Positions 35,562-44,361 are shown, counted from the first letter of the stretch. The stretch is DNA of 64,000 nucleotides from Sphingobacterium bambusae (GCF_033955345.1 NZ_CP138332.1:1736001-1800000), one strand, 5' to 3'. Program-made: numbers and translations. The notes: generated by a model not told the origin, from the sequence alone.

Positions 35562-36809
35562 TTACCCTTTCTTGTCTTCCTCTAAATTTAAAGTAATAGG
35601 AAGCGTGTACGCTACCCGAACCTTTCTACCATTTTGGATTCCAGGTGCCCACTTAGCGGCCTTACGCAAAAGATCTAAGGCGGCTTCCCCTGTTCCATAT
35701 CCCAAATCCTTAATTACTTCGAAATTACTGAGTGTACCGTCGGCCTCCACAATAAAGGAGACCACCATTTGTCCTTTCAATGCAGCGTCGACGGCTTCCT
35801 GCGGATAGCTATAATTGTCACCAATCCACTTCCTGAAGTTGGCAAGTCCTCCTACCGGCTCTGGATTTACCTCTGTGGCCGTAAAGACCTTTTGCTTTTC
35901 TGCATCTTCCTTCATCTTAGTACCGGTAGTATCTGGCTCAGCTGTGATAACCGCCGTGTATTCCACCTTATTTTCAATATCACGCACCAAACTTTTGGCT
36001 TTGCTACTGTTGAACACCAAAGTGGACAAAAGCGTCAAGCCCAATACCGGTGCTATGGAGAGGTACAGAAATTTGTATTTATTTTGTGTTTTTTCTTTAA
36101 ATAACATGGCAATTCGATTTTTTAAAAATGATTTTTCGGAAAACTCATGTAAAAAATGGCTTCGTTCCACCTGCATTGCTTGTGCTACCAAGAGCTCCGC
36201 ATAGGCGACTCGATCTACCGAGCTCTGCTCATCCGCAATACATTCATGCTGAAATTTGAGTTCTTTAAGGTAGAGTCGCAGTACCGGATTGAACCAGTTG
36301 AACACCCGAACCAACTCGACAAAAACGAGATCATAACTATGTCCCTGTGCAACATGTATCTGCTCGTGCGCTGCTATAACTTGATTTTCCGACACCTGAT
36401 CCGCCAATACGACAGTTCTGAAAAAAGCAAAGCTAAACGTGCTGTTGCCCGACCGTAACAGAACGAGCACCCGCGAACAGCGGAAACATAACCACAGCAA
36501 GGCCAAGCCCGCTCCTATCCAATAAACGATCTGCAAGATATCCTGCATGGATGCTGCTCGATCTGCCTGTTCTGCCAGCAACATCTCCTCGCCTAGGAAT
36601 AAATTCAGATCAATATTGGGAAGCGTTTCTTCCGCAATCAAGCCCCGAGGCATATCGATAAATAGCCCAATGGGAATCAACAGCGATACGATAACCGCCC
36701 CCAATAGATAGATTCTATTCAGCTGAAAGAAGGTGAGCTTTTTCAAAAAGATGCTGTACAAGGCGTAGCATAACAGCAAACTGACGTTCACGAGAATAAG
36801 ATAGACCAT
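35562..36809 (-). CDS. BlaR1-type M56 membrane metallopeptidase fused to a TonB C-terminal domain
   Basis: 415 residues. The N-terminal ~270 residues are the M56 membrane protease part: several helices and the zinc motif HEQIH (VIAAHEQIHVAQGHSYD), with ECIADEQ supplying a further ligand. Residues ~320-415 form a TonB C-terminal-like domain (GGLANFRKWIGDNYSYPQEAVDA, KGQMVVSFIVEADGTL, KVRVAYTLPITL) in place of the penicillin-binding sensor of staphylococcal BlaR1. Such fusions are common in Bacteroidota. On sensing a signal it should inactivate the BlaI repressor encoded 30 bp upstream. The signal is unknown; a beta-lactam is not implied. Confidence 0.92.
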   Translation of the reverse strand: MVYLILVNVSLLLCYALYSIFLKKLTFFQLNRIYLLGAVIVSLLIPIGLFIDMPRGLIAEETLPNIDLNLFLGEEMLLAEQADRAASMQDILQIVYWIGAGLALLWLCFRCSRVLVLLRSGNSTFSFAFFRTVVLADQVSENQVIAAHEQIHVAQGHSYDLVFVELVRVFNWFNPVLRLYLKELKFQHECIADEQSSVDRVAYAELLVAQAMQVERSHFLHEFSEKSFLKNRIAMLFKEKTQNKYKFLYLSIAPVLGLTLLSTLVFNSSKAKSLVRDIENKVEYTAVITAEPDTTGTKMKEDAEKQKVFTATEVNPEPVGGLANFRKWIGDNYSYPQEAVDAALKGQMVVSFIVEADGTLSNFEVIKDLGYGTGEAALDLLRKAAKWAPGIQNGRKVRVAYTLPITLNLEEDKKG

Positions 36810-36839
36810 AATAATGATGTTTATAAAGGTGGTTAAGCC

Positions 36840-37208
36840 TTATCTATTTTTATTGATGATTTGCATAATTTCGTCCAGTTCCTTAACATCCATCTTCTTC
36901 TCTTCCAAGAAGAAAGACAACATGCTTTTAGCGGAATTGTCGAAATAGTTATGCAGCAGTTTTCCAGTGATTAATTTCTTATATTCTTCCTTACTGATCT
37001 TCGGCAAATAGCGATGGCTTCTGCCAAATGATTCATGCGCCACGAAACCCTTGGTTTCGAGGATGCGAATAATGGTTGATACTGTATTGTATGCCGGCTT
37101 CGGATCAGGCAAGTGTGCAATCACATCTTTCACAAATCCCCCTCCCATCTCCCACAGCTCTTGCATGATCTGCTCTTCGGCTTTTGTAAGTTCTTTTAAT
37201 TCGTCCAT
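36840..37208 (-). CDS. BlaI/MecI/CopY family transcriptional repressor
   Basis: 122 residues from ATG 37208 (MDELKELTKAEEQIMQ). The winged-helix DNA-binding part (~1-75) shows TKAEEQIMQELWEMG and KPAYNTVSTIIRILETKGFVAHE, diagnostic of the family; the C-terminal helical part dimerises. It is the first gene of the blaI-blaR1 pair and should repress its own promoter through the two dyads at 37264-37302. In the family, repression is relieved by proteolysis that depends on the BlaR1 partner. Confidence 0.94.
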   Translation of the reverse strand: MDELKELTKAEEQIMQELWEMGGGFVKDVIAHLPDPKPAYNTVSTIIRILETKGFVAHESFGRSHRYLPKISKEEYKKLITGKLLHNYFDNSAKSMLSFFLEEKKMDVKELDEIMQIINKNR

Positions 37209-37256
37209 GACTCTATGTATTAAAGTAGACAATATTGCCCATAATCGATTATAAAT

Positions 37257-37288
37257 CAAATTTAAAACTAAAAGATTAGTTTTACAAC
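37257..37288 (-). promoter_or_regulatory. Promoter of the blaI-blaR1 operon
   Basis: Read on the minus strand: -33 GTTG at 37288-37285 and a perfect -7 TAAATTTG at 37264-37257, spaced by 20 bp. Transcription would start near 37250, about 42 nt before the blaI ATG. Confidence 0.6.
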
Positions 37289-37302
37289 TATATTTTTAGT
37301 TT
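37264..37302. promoter_or_regulatory. Tandem operator dyads for the BlaI-type repressor
   Basis: Two dyads share one architecture: AAACTA-N6-TAGTTT at 37265-37282 and CAACTA-N6-TAGTTT at 37285-37302. Their centres are 20 bp apart, about two helical turns. The first fills the spacer between the -33 and -7 boxes and the second covers the -33 box, so a bound dimer pair would block RNA polymerase. Confidence 0.7.
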
Positions 37303-37346
37303 ATAAATTATAAAAATACAAATAGCTGTTTTACAGCAAGATAAAA

Positions 37347-37757
37347 TCAATCGAAATCAATCCTACCACGTAAAGACTTCTTTTGTGCATTCTTTTTCTT
37401 TCTATCCAAGCGATCTAGGACCTTCGATTTGGGTATTTTCGTTGCGATACGTTTTTTATCGACTTTGAGTGCATTTTCCACTAAGGTTAGGAAACGCTGT
37501 GTGACCAGCTCCTTATTTTTCACCTGGCTGCGGGTGTCGGAAGCATCTAGCTGCAAGACTCCTTCTTTGTTAAGTCTATTGGCCAACTTAGTAGCCAGCT
37601 GTGCACGTTGATGAGACGTGATAGATGGGGATGTCAAGAGGTTCCAGTACAAGGAAACTTTGGATTCCACTTTATTAACATGTTGCCCACCGGCGCCGCC
37701 CGAGCGCGAGGTGCTAAAAACAACTTCTTTCAACAATAATGTATGATCAATAGTCAT
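37347..37757 (-). CDS. arfB: Peptidyl-tRNA hydrolase ArfB (ribosome rescue)
   Basis: 136 residues from ATG 37757; the family begins near MTIDHTLLLKEVVFSTSRSGG, so an earlier in-frame start at 37799 is less likely. The GGQ motif (RSGGAGGQHVNKVESKV) hydrolyses peptidyl-tRNA on stalled ribosomes, and the basic C-terminal tail (KVLDRLDRKKKNAQKKSLRGR) is the part that enters the empty mRNA channel. There is no linked prfB-like gene. Confidence 0.93.
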   Translation of the reverse strand: MTIDHTLLLKEVVFSTSRSGGAGGQHVNKVESKVSLYWNLLTSPSITSHQRAQLATKLANRLNKEGVLQLDASDTRSQVKNKELVTQRFLTLVENALKVDKKRIATKIPKSKVLDRLDRKKKNAQKKSLRGRIDFD

Positions 37758-37950
37758 CAGCTTTGCTAGAAAATGAACAAATGAATTATTGCAAAACAAT
37801 TATAAAACCATCCTTATATTTACGCGGTTAATTAACTGCAAATGCATTACATAATATACACATTTTGTCGGTCATATTCGTTTCGCATTGATGATTTTTC
37901 ACCCAAGCAAATTATTGGATAATCTCCGTGATTAAAAACAAACTATTCAT

Positions 37951-39087
37951 ATGAAAATTGGTATCGTATGTTACCCTACATTCGGAGGAAGTGGTGTGGT
38001 AGCCACTGAGCTCGGTAAAGCACTAGCTTCTAACGGGCACGAAATACACTTTATCACCTACTCGCAACCAGCCCGTCTAGATTTCTTTTCCGAAAACCTG
38101 TACTACCACGAGGTGTCGATGGCGCAATACCCGCTATTTGACTTTTCACCTTACGAATCGGCCTTGGCTAGCAAGCTTGTCGATGTTGTCAAATTCGAAA
38201 AGCTGGATCTCCTGCACGTGCACTACGCCATTCCGCATGCTTCTGTGGCCTACTTGGCCAAACAGATCCTTGCTTCGCATGGCATAAACATCCCTGTCGT
38301 TACCACCCTGCATGGCACTGACATTACCCTTGTCGGAAAAGACAAGAGCTTTAGCCCCGTGGTGACCTTCTCGATCAACCAATCGGACGGAGTAACGACC
38401 GTTTCAGAAAGTTTAAGGGAACAGACCTTAGAGTATTTCGATGTCAACCGCGACATCCGTGTGATCCCGAATTTCATCGATTTCTCGCGTTTCCACAATA
38501 AAAGCAAGGAACATTTCAAGCGCGCCATCGCTCCCGGCAATGAGCGTGTCATTACGCATACCTCCAACTTCAGGAAGGTAAAGAACACGCAGGATGTGGT
38601 ACGCATCTTTAAGCGGGTGAACGACGTATTGCCGAGCAAGTTGCTGATGGTGGGCGACGGACCAGAGCGTCATAATACCGAGGAGCTGGCACGTGAGCTG
38701 GGCGTCAGTCAGGATGTACGTTTTTTAGGAAAACAGGATGCTATTGAAGAAATCCTGTCCGTTTCGGATCTTTTTCTGATGCCTTCCTCGTCGGAAAGCT
38801 TCGGCTTGGCCGCTTTGGAGGCCATGGCCTGCCATGTTCCAGTTATTTCCTCCAATACGGGGGGACTTCCCGAATTGAACGTACAGGGTATCAGTGGTTT
38901 TCTCAGCAATATTGGCGATGTGGACGACATGGCGAAGCATGCCATCCATATTTTAGAGGATTGCGATCGACTGCAGGTATTCAAGGATGCTGCTTTTGCA
39001 CGTGCACAGGAATTTGATCTAGCGAAAATCCTTCCGTTGTATGAAAATTATTATGAAGAAGTCGTTTCAGCCTCGAAAAAAGGCTAA
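37951..39087 (+). CDS. bshA: N-acetyl-alpha-D-glucosaminyl L-malate synthase BshA
   Basis: 378 residues, a GT4-type glycosyltransferase. It joins UDP-GlcNAc to L-malate, the first step of bacillithiol synthesis. The start MKIGIVCYPTFGGSGVVATELGKALA, the segment LHVHYAIPHASVAYLAK and the donor-binding SSSESFGLAALEAMAC are diagnostic of BshA rather than of general GT4 enzymes. bshB and bshC are not in the window. It is a single-gene unit upstream of pyrH. Confidence 0.94.
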   Translation: MKIGIVCYPTFGGSGVVATELGKALASNGHEIHFITYSQPARLDFFSENLYYHEVSMAQYPLFDFSPYESALASKLVDVVKFEKLDLLHVHYAIPHASVAYLAKQILASHGINIPVVTTLHGTDITLVGKDKSFSPVVTFSINQSDGVTTVSESLREQTLEYFDVNRDIRVIPNFIDFSRFHNKSKEHFKRAIAPGNERVITHTSNFRKVKNTQDVVRIFKRVNDVLPSKLLMVGDGPERHNTEELARELGVSQDVRFLGKQDAIEEILSVSDLFLMPSSSESFGLAALEAMACHVPVISSNTGGLPELNVQGISGFLSNIGDVDDMAKHAIHILEDCDRLQVFKDAAFARAQEFDLAKILPLYENYYEEVVSASKKG

Positions 39088-39096
39088 GATAATGGC

Positions 39097-39125
39097 CTTG
39101 GCGTGAAAAAAAAGTTTTATCTTTG
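39097..39125 (+). promoter_or_regulatory. Promoter of pyrH-frr
   Basis: A perfect -7 element TATCTTTG at 39118-39125 with CTTG at 39097-39100, 17 bp apart, lies 29 bp upstream of the pyrH ATG. Confidence 0.55.
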
Positions 39126-39154
39126 GCTTTTGGGAATGCTCCAAAAAAACAAAC

Positions 39155-39859
39155 ATGAAATATAAACGTATCTTACTTAAACTTAGCGGTGAAGCCCTAA
39201 TGGGCGAACAAAGTTACGGCATCGACATCAACCGGGTGATGCAATACGCTAACGACATCAAAGAAATTCATAGTCAAGGGTTAGAAATTGCCATCGTCAT
39301 CGGCGGCGGTAATATCTATCGGGGTTTAAGTGCAGAGAAGGCTGGCATGGATCGTGTACAAGCTGATTACATGGGTATGTTGGCCACGGTAATCAACAGT
39401 ATGGCCTTGCAAGATGCGTTGGAAAAAGTGGGTTTAAAGACCCGTCTTTTAACGGCCATTAAAATGGAACAGATCTGTGAGCCGTTCATCCGCCGTAGAG
39501 CAGTTCGTCATTTGGAAAAAGGACGCATCGTTATTTTTGGCGCTGGAACGGGAAATCCTTATTTCACTACGGATACCGCGGCCTCATTACGTGCCATTGA
39601 AATCAACGCAGATGCTGTACTAAAAGGCACACGTGTTGACGGTATCTATACGGCTGATCCGGAGAAAGATCCTACAGCACAGAAATTCGATACCATCTCT
39701 TTCCAAGAGGTTTACGCGAAAGGATTGAACGTGATGGACATGACAGCGTTCACGCTATGTCAGGAAAACAACCTTCCTATCATCGTATTCGATATGAACA
39801 AGCCGGGCAATTTAAAGAAATTGGCTGATGGTGCGCACATCGGAACGATTGTTAGTTAA
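39155..39859 (+). CDS. pyrH: UMP kinase
   Basis: 234 residues. PyrH phosphorylates UMP to UDP. The amino-acid-kinase fold is shown by [15 protein letters not shown] at the start, [28 protein letters not shown] and [18 protein letters not shown]. frr follows after 26 bp, a common pairing for translation and nucleotide genes. Confidence 0.98.
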   Translation: MKYKRILLKLSGEALMGEQSYGIDINRVMQYANDIKEIHSQGLEIAIVIGGGNIYRGLSAEKAGMDRVQADYMGMLATVINSMALQDALEKVGLKTRLLTAIKMEQICEPFIRRRAVRHLEKGRIVIFGAGTGNPYFTTDTAASLRAIEINADAVLKGTRVDGIYTADPEKDPTAQKFDTISFQEVYAKGLNVMDMTAFTLCQENNLPIIVFDMNKPGNLKKLADGAHIGTIVS

Positions 39860-39885
39860 GCTATTGTAAAAGAAACAACAAACAT

Positions 39886-40449
39886 ATGAACGAACTTATT
39901 TCCTTAGAACTAGATGACTGTAAGGAGAGCATGGGAAAAGCTGTTGCTCATACAGAATCTGAGTTGACGAAAATCAGAGCTGGAAAAGCATCACCTTCCA
40001 TGTTGGACGGTATTGCCGTAGATTACTATGGAAGCATGACGCCACTAGCACAAGTGAGCAATATCAATACCACGGATGCGAGAACGATCGTTATCCAGCC
40101 TTGGGAAAAAAATATTCTAGGTGCTATCGAAAAAGCGATCATAGATTCTAACCTTGGTCTGAATCCGCAAAATGATGGTATTATTATCCGTCTGGCGATT
40201 CCGGTTTTAACGGAAGAGCGCCGTCGCGATCTTGTAAAAAAAGTAAAGGAAGAGGCGGAAAAAGGACGTATTGCCATCCGTAATATCCGGAAAGATGCTA
40301 ACGAATCCATCAAGAAACTTAAAAATGATGGTGCTTCGGAAGATGAGATAAAATCTGGTGAAGGCGAAGTTCAAAAACTAACGGATACCTTTATCGTTAA
40401 GGTTGATCAGTTGGCCGAATTGAAAGAAAAAGATATCATGACCGTGTAA
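39886..40449 (+). CDS. frr: Ribosome recycling factor
   Basis: 187 residues, standard length. RRF splits post-termination ribosomes with EF-G. The segments LTKIRAGKASPSMLDGIAVDYYG, NPQNDGIIIRLAIPVLTEERRRDLVK and AIRNIRKDANE are family signatures. It is the last gene before a strong terminator. Confidence 0.98.
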   Translation: MNELISLELDDCKESMGKAVAHTESELTKIRAGKASPSMLDGIAVDYYGSMTPLAQVSNINTTDARTIVIQPWEKNILGAIEKAIIDSNLGLNPQNDGIIIRLAIPVLTEERRRDLVKKVKEEAEKGRIAIRNIRKDANESIKKLKNDGASEDEIKSGEGEVQKLTDTFIVKVDQLAELKEKDIMTV

Positions 40450-40471
40450 CGGACATACGACTTTTAATGTT

Positions 40472-40504
40472 AAAAAAGGATTCTTCGTGTTAGAATCCTT
40501 TTTT
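40472..40504 (+). terminator. Rho-independent terminator after frr
   Basis: A perfect 13-bp stem (40472-40484 with 40492-40504), seven-base loop, A-tract before and T-tract after. Confidence 0.9.
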
Positions 40505-40560
40505 CGTTTTCTTTTTTTGATTAACTTTCCTCTACAATTACCAATTTAAACAAACAAACT

Positions 40561-41535
40561 ATGCAGCATAGTAGACGAAAATTCCTGAAACAGGCAGGCC
40601 TCGGGGTGTCAGCGGCCTTTCTGAGCCCTTATCTGTTTTCCTGCGAGCCAGGAAAAACAGGGAGCGGACCATTCCATAACTTGGGCATTCAATTATTCTC
40701 GCTTAGAGACCTCTTGGCCGAGGACCCGACAAAGACATTGGAAATGGTCGGAAAAATAGGTTATAGACATGTGGAAACATTCGGTGTGGATGCTGCTGCT
40801 GGCAGCTACTGGAATTTACCTATTGCGGAATTGAAGAAGGTGTTGGCCGACAATGGGTTGAAAACACACAGTGGGCACTACGACATGTCCAAATACCTCA
40901 GCCGAACGCAAAACGACAAAGAAAATATCGAGAAGTATATCGAGATCGCTCATGAACTTGGTCAATCGTATATTGTCGCGCCTGTAACGCCTATGGACGA
41001 CCTGAACAATTTGAAAGTAGAGGATTACCAGTATGCGGCCGAACAACTAAACAAGGCTGGTGAAATGGCTAAAAAAGCAGGGATTAAGGTCGGCTATCAC
41101 AACCATTTTTGGGAGTTCCGCAGCTTTGGCAACGGCACAAAAGGATTAGACATTCTCTTGGCCTTTACAGAACCCGATCTGGTAGACTTTGAGCTAGACC
41201 TATTTTGGATCGAAAAAGCGGGCTACACGCCTCAATCTTACTTTGAAAAGTATCCAGGCCGTTTTACAATGTGGCATATCAAAGATATGGACAAACAGTT
41301 TACCAAGCCGGTGGTGGGCGAGGAATACGACAAGGCGGGCTTCATGGATATTATCAAGGAAATTAAATATACCGAAGTGGGTACGGGCGCTATCGATTTC
41401 ATCAATATTGCCAACTATGCCGACAAATCCGGTTTAAAATATGCCTTCGTAGAGCAGGATGATATCTACATCCCGAACAAGTTTGAAAGTATCAAGAAAA
41501 GCTACGATTACGTACAGAAGTTTTTAGCAAAATAA
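40561..41535 (+). CDS. Tat-exported sugar phosphate isomerase/epimerase-like lipoprotein
   Basis: 324 residues. The N-terminus MQHSRRKFLKQAGLGVSAAFLSPYLFSC combines a twin-arginine motif (SRRKFLK) with a lipobox-like LFSC, so it is probably exported folded by Tat and lipidated. The rest is an AP-endonuclease-2-like TIM barrel: LGIQLFSLRD, GYRHVETFG, KVGYHNHFWEF, VDFELDLFWIEKAG and the late GTGAIDF. Metal-binding His, Glu and Asp positions of the fold are visible in these segments. The substrate is unknown; related Bacteroidota proteins are often linked to sugar or inositol catabolism. Confidence 0.88.
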   Translation: MQHSRRKFLKQAGLGVSAAFLSPYLFSCEPGKTGSGPFHNLGIQLFSLRDLLAEDPTKTLEMVGKIGYRHVETFGVDAAAGSYWNLPIAELKKVLADNGLKTHSGHYDMSKYLSRTQNDKENIEKYIEIAHELGQSYIVAPVTPMDDLNNLKVEDYQYAAEQLNKAGEMAKKAGIKVGYHNHFWEFRSFGNGTKGLDILLAFTEPDLVDFELDLFWIEKAGYTPQSYFEKYPGRFTMWHIKDMDKQFTKPVVGEEYDKAGFMDIIKEIKYTEVGTGAIDFINIANYADKSGLKYAFVEQDDIYIPNKFESIKKSYDYVQKFLAK

Positions 41536-41565
41536 GAAGAGCCCCTAGGGGCTCTTTCTTATTTT
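41530..41565. terminator. Bidirectional terminator between the Tat protein gene and purE
   Basis: GAGCCCC at 41539-41545 pairs with GGGGCTC at 41548-41554, extended by A- and T-rich outer arms with one bulge. The genes converge on it. Confidence 0.85.
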
Positions 41566-41568
41566 GCT

Positions 41569-42078
41569 TTAAAATATCGTTGCTTCGACATCGCGGGCAT
41601 TCGTTTCGACCGCCTGTCTTAACTCTTCCTTATAGGCCAATATCCGATCGGAAATTTCCTGTGAGGAAGTACCTAAAATCTGAGCCGCTAAAATACCGGC
41701 ATTCTTGGCGGCATTGAGTGCTACGGTTGCTACAGGGATACCATTTGGCATCTGTAGGATAGATAACACGGAATCCCAGCCATCAATGGAGTTGGATGAT
41801 TTTACCGGCACGCCGATCACCGGAAGGTGGGTTATCGAAGCCACCATACCTGGCAGATGTGCTGCTCCGCCCGCACCGGCAACAATAACTTTCAATCCGC
41901 GTTCTGCAGCCGACTTGGCATAGTCGAACATACGTTCCGGCGTGCGATGTGCGGACACGATCGAAACCTCGAAAGGCACGTCCAACTTTTTCAAAATATC
42001 AATGGCATCCTGCATAACAGGGAGATCGGACTTGCTACCCATAATAATGCCTACCAGCGCTTTCTTTTCTACACTCAT
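41569..42078 (-). CDS. purE: N5-carboxyaminoimidazole ribonucleotide mutase PurE
   Basis: 169 residues. PurE converts N5-CAIR to CAIR in purine synthesis. The motifs GSKSDLPVMQDA, SAHRTPERM with the catalytic His, and GAGGAAHLPGM are clear. It lies eight bases downstream of purK, its pathway partner, at the end of the nuoA-nuoB-purK-purE run. Confidence 0.97.
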   Translation of the reverse strand: MSVEKKALVGIIMGSKSDLPVMQDAIDILKKLDVPFEVSIVSAHRTPERMFDYAKSAAERGLKVIVAGAGGAAHLPGMVASITHLPVIGVPVKSSNSIDGWDSVLSILQMPNGIPVATVALNAAKNAGILAAQILGTSSQEISDRILAYKEELRQAVETNARDVEATIF

Positions 42079-42085
42079 TTTATTC

Positions 42086-43228
42086 TTAAGCTTTTACTTT
42101 CAATGTTTCCTGCACCCAACGCGCGTTCTTCACCGCTGTCTCGCGGTCGTCGTTGATAATACATACGTGTCCCATTTTACGGAAGGGTTTGGTATATTTC
42201 TTTCCGTATAAATGAACGAATACGCCTTCTTTGGCCAACACTTCTTCTACGCCTTCGTATTTGGCAAGACCTTCATACTTGGCTTCTCCTAACAGATTGA
42301 TCATTACAGCGGTGGATCTTGCCGCGGTAGAGCCCAAAGGTAAATTGAATATCGCCCGTAGATGTTGCGCAAATTGCGAAGTAATATTCCCTTCGATCGT
42401 CTGGTGTCCGCTGTTATGCGGACGAGGAGCGAGTTCGTTGACCAAGATCTGTCCATCTTTGGTAAGAAACATCTCCACGGCCAAGAGACCGACAATCTGC
42501 AGATCGGCAGCAATTTTACGCGCAATATCTTCTGCCTGTGTTTGGATTTCAAAAGGCAGTACCGATGGAGAAATCAGGAACTCCACCAAGTTGGCCTCGG
42601 GGTTGAACTCCATTTCCACCAAGGGAAAGGTCGATACATCGCCACGGTCGTTGCGCGCAACGATAACCGCAATTTCCTTTTCAAAATCGACCAGCTCTTC
42701 TACCAAAGAAGGCTGTGGAAAGGCATCCTCAATATCTTGCACGCTATTGATGCGCTTCACGCCTTTACCATCGTAGCCATCGCGACGAAGCTTCTGGACA
42801 TAAGGTAAGGCTATATTGGATTCGTAGAGATTCTCCCGTGTGGAGATTAACTGAAAAGGCGCTGTTGGGATATCATTTTGTTTAAAAAACTGTTTCTGCA
42901 TCCCCTTGTCCTGAATAAGACGGATAACGCGCGACTGCGGATATACCACAACACCCTCTTCCTCCAACTTCTCCAAGGCATCGACATTGACCTTCTCGAT
43001 TTCGATCGTGATCATGTCTAGGTCCTTTCCGAAATTATAAACGGTATCGAAATCGCTTAATGATCCGCATTCAAAACGGTTGCACAATTTACGGCAGGGC
43101 GCATTTTTGTCCGGATCCAACACATGCACATTCACGTTGTAATTAATTGCCTCTTGGATGAGCATGCGCCCTAGCTGACCACCGCCAAGAATCCCTAACT
43201 GCAACTCACCATAAAAATCTTTTGCCAT
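42086..43228 (-). CDS. purK: 5-(carboxyamino)imidazole ribonucleotide synthase PurK
   Basis: 380 residues, an ATP-grasp enzyme that makes N5-CAIR from AIR, bicarbonate and ATP for PurE. LGILGGGQLGRMLIQEA at the start, KLRRDGYDGKGV in the ATP-binding part and VNELAPRPHNSGHQTIEG in the catalytic part are diagnostic. It starts 17 bp after nuoB on the same strand. Confidence 0.97.
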   Translation of the reverse strand: MAKDFYGELQLGILGGGQLGRMLIQEAINYNVNVHVLDPDKNAPCRKLCNRFECGSLSDFDTVYNFGKDLDMITIEIEKVNVDALEKLEEEGVVVYPQSRVIRLIQDKGMQKQFFKQNDIPTAPFQLISTRENLYESNIALPYVQKLRRDGYDGKGVKRINSVQDIEDAFPQPSLVEELVDFEKEIAVIVARNDRGDVSTFPLVEMEFNPEANLVEFLISPSVLPFEIQTQAEDIARKIAADLQIVGLLAVEMFLTKDGQILVNELAPRPHNSGHQTIEGNITSQFAQHLRAIFNLPLGSTAARSTAVMINLLGEAKYEGLAKYEGVEEVLAKEGVFVHLYGKKYTKPFRKMGHVCIINDDRETAVKNARWVQETLKVKA

Positions 43229-43245
43229 AATGCTTATTAACTATA

Positions 43246-43749
43246 TTATACCTGCTCGGAAAAGTATTGATCCTTGAGCACGCTTTCTTTTTCTATTTTC
43301 TTCTGAAGCTCCAAGAAGGCGCCAATTAGCGCTTCTGGCCGTGGAGGACAGCCCTGCACATACACATCTACCGGAATAATCTTGTCGACTCCTTTCACTA
43401 CATGATAGCCGTGTTGCCAATATGGGCCGCCACAATTTGAACAGGAACCCATGGAAATGACGTATTTCGGCTCGGGCATCTGCTCATACAGCTTGCGTAT
43501 CCGATCGGCCATTTTAAACGTCACCGTTCCGGCTATGATCATCACGTCGGATTGACGTGGTGAAGGCCTCGGAAAAACCCCCAGTCGATCCAAATCGTAG
43601 GTGGAGGCCATGGCGCCCATCATCTCGATCGCACAACAGGCAATACCAAAGCTCACTGGCCACATCGATGACAGCCGCGCCCAGTTGAGCAGATCGTCCA
43701 TCTTTGCGACAATCAAGCCTCCGCTTTGTGCATGTGCTGTTGTACTCAT
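43246..43749 (-). CDS. nuoB: NADH-quinone oxidoreductase subunit B
   Basis: 167 residues. NuoB holds cluster N2 of complex I, next to the quinone site. The ligands are visible: the tandem Cys in [11 protein letters not shown], Cys in [13 protein letters not shown] and Cys in [14 protein letters not shown]. It starts three bases after nuoA; nuoC and later subunits are not next to it. Confidence 0.97.
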   Translation of the reverse strand: MSTTAHAQSGGLIVAKMDDLLNWARLSSMWPVSFGIACCAIEMMGAMASTYDLDRLGVFPRPSPRQSDVMIIAGTVTFKMADRIRKLYEQMPEPKYVISMGSCSNCGGPYWQHGYHVVKGVDKIIPVDVYVQGCPPRPEALIGAFLELQKKIEKESVLKDQYFSEQV

Positions 43750-43752
43750 ATC

Positions 43753-44349
43753 TTAATCTTTTGAAGACTTAAATTTAGGTCGAAATCCTAAGGATGCCTT
43801 AGGCTTTGCCGTGGCCGTATCTTCTTCCACTAAATCTACCGATGTTTCTTGGGCTTTCTTATAGTCCCGCACCGCATAGCTCTTCGAGTTGATCAGTTCA
43901 TAGGCCGATGCAGGAATGCCCACGGAAAGCACCGGTTTTTGGTGCGTAGGACGTATCCACGAGATGTCTCCCCTTTTCCATACATACACTAAGCCAATGA
44001 TCAATATCCCTAAGAAAATACCCATTTCAGCTAATGTAAACCAGCCCCAACGTGCATCCGCCGCCGACAGCTCGCTGCTGCCAAACACCGTTGCCCAAGG
44101 AAAAACGAAGATTAGCTCCACATCGAATAACAAGAACACCAAGGCAATAACGTAAAATCGAGGATTTATCTGTACCCAAGAGCTCCCGAGCGCTTCTTCA
44201 CCACATTCATAGGTACTAAGTTTTTCGGGATTAGGTTTTTTGGGAGAAAGTACTTTCGCCAACAGAATGGTCATACACACAAGTAGAATGCCGACAAGGG
44301 CAATCACCAATATCTTTCCATATTCTGAAAGCTGCGCGGGGTCATCCAT
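43753..44349 (-). CDS. nuoA: NADH-quinone oxidoreductase subunit A with long C-terminal extension
   Basis: 198 residues, longer than usual (E. coli NuoA is 147). Three helices are visible around residues 12-32, 65-88 and 100-122. STYECGEEALGSSWVQINPRFYVIALVFLLFDVELIFVFPWA is the family signature. The last ~60 residues, ending KPKASLGFRPKFKSSKD, form a hydrophilic, charged tail not needed by the fold. A perfect -7 element (TAATTTTG on the minus strand, 44361-44354) ends only four bases before the ATG. Confidence 0.95.
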   Translation of the reverse strand: MDDPAQLSEYGKILVIALVGILLVCMTILLAKVLSPKKPNPEKLSTYECGEEALGSSWVQINPRFYVIALVFLLFDVELIFVFPWATVFGSSELSAADARWGWFTLAEMGIFLGILIIGLVYVWKRGDISWIRPTHQKPVLSVGIPASAYELINSKSYAVRDYKKAQETSVDLVEEDTATAKPKASLGFRPKFKSSKD

Positions 44350-44353
44350 AGAG

Positions 44354-44361
44354 CAAAATTA
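44354..44361 (-). promoter_or_regulatory. Perfect -7 element four bases from the nuoA start
   Basis: TAATTTTG on the minus strand, matching TAnnTTTG. If used, the transcript would start at or beside the ATG, giving a leaderless mRNA. Confidence 0.35.
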
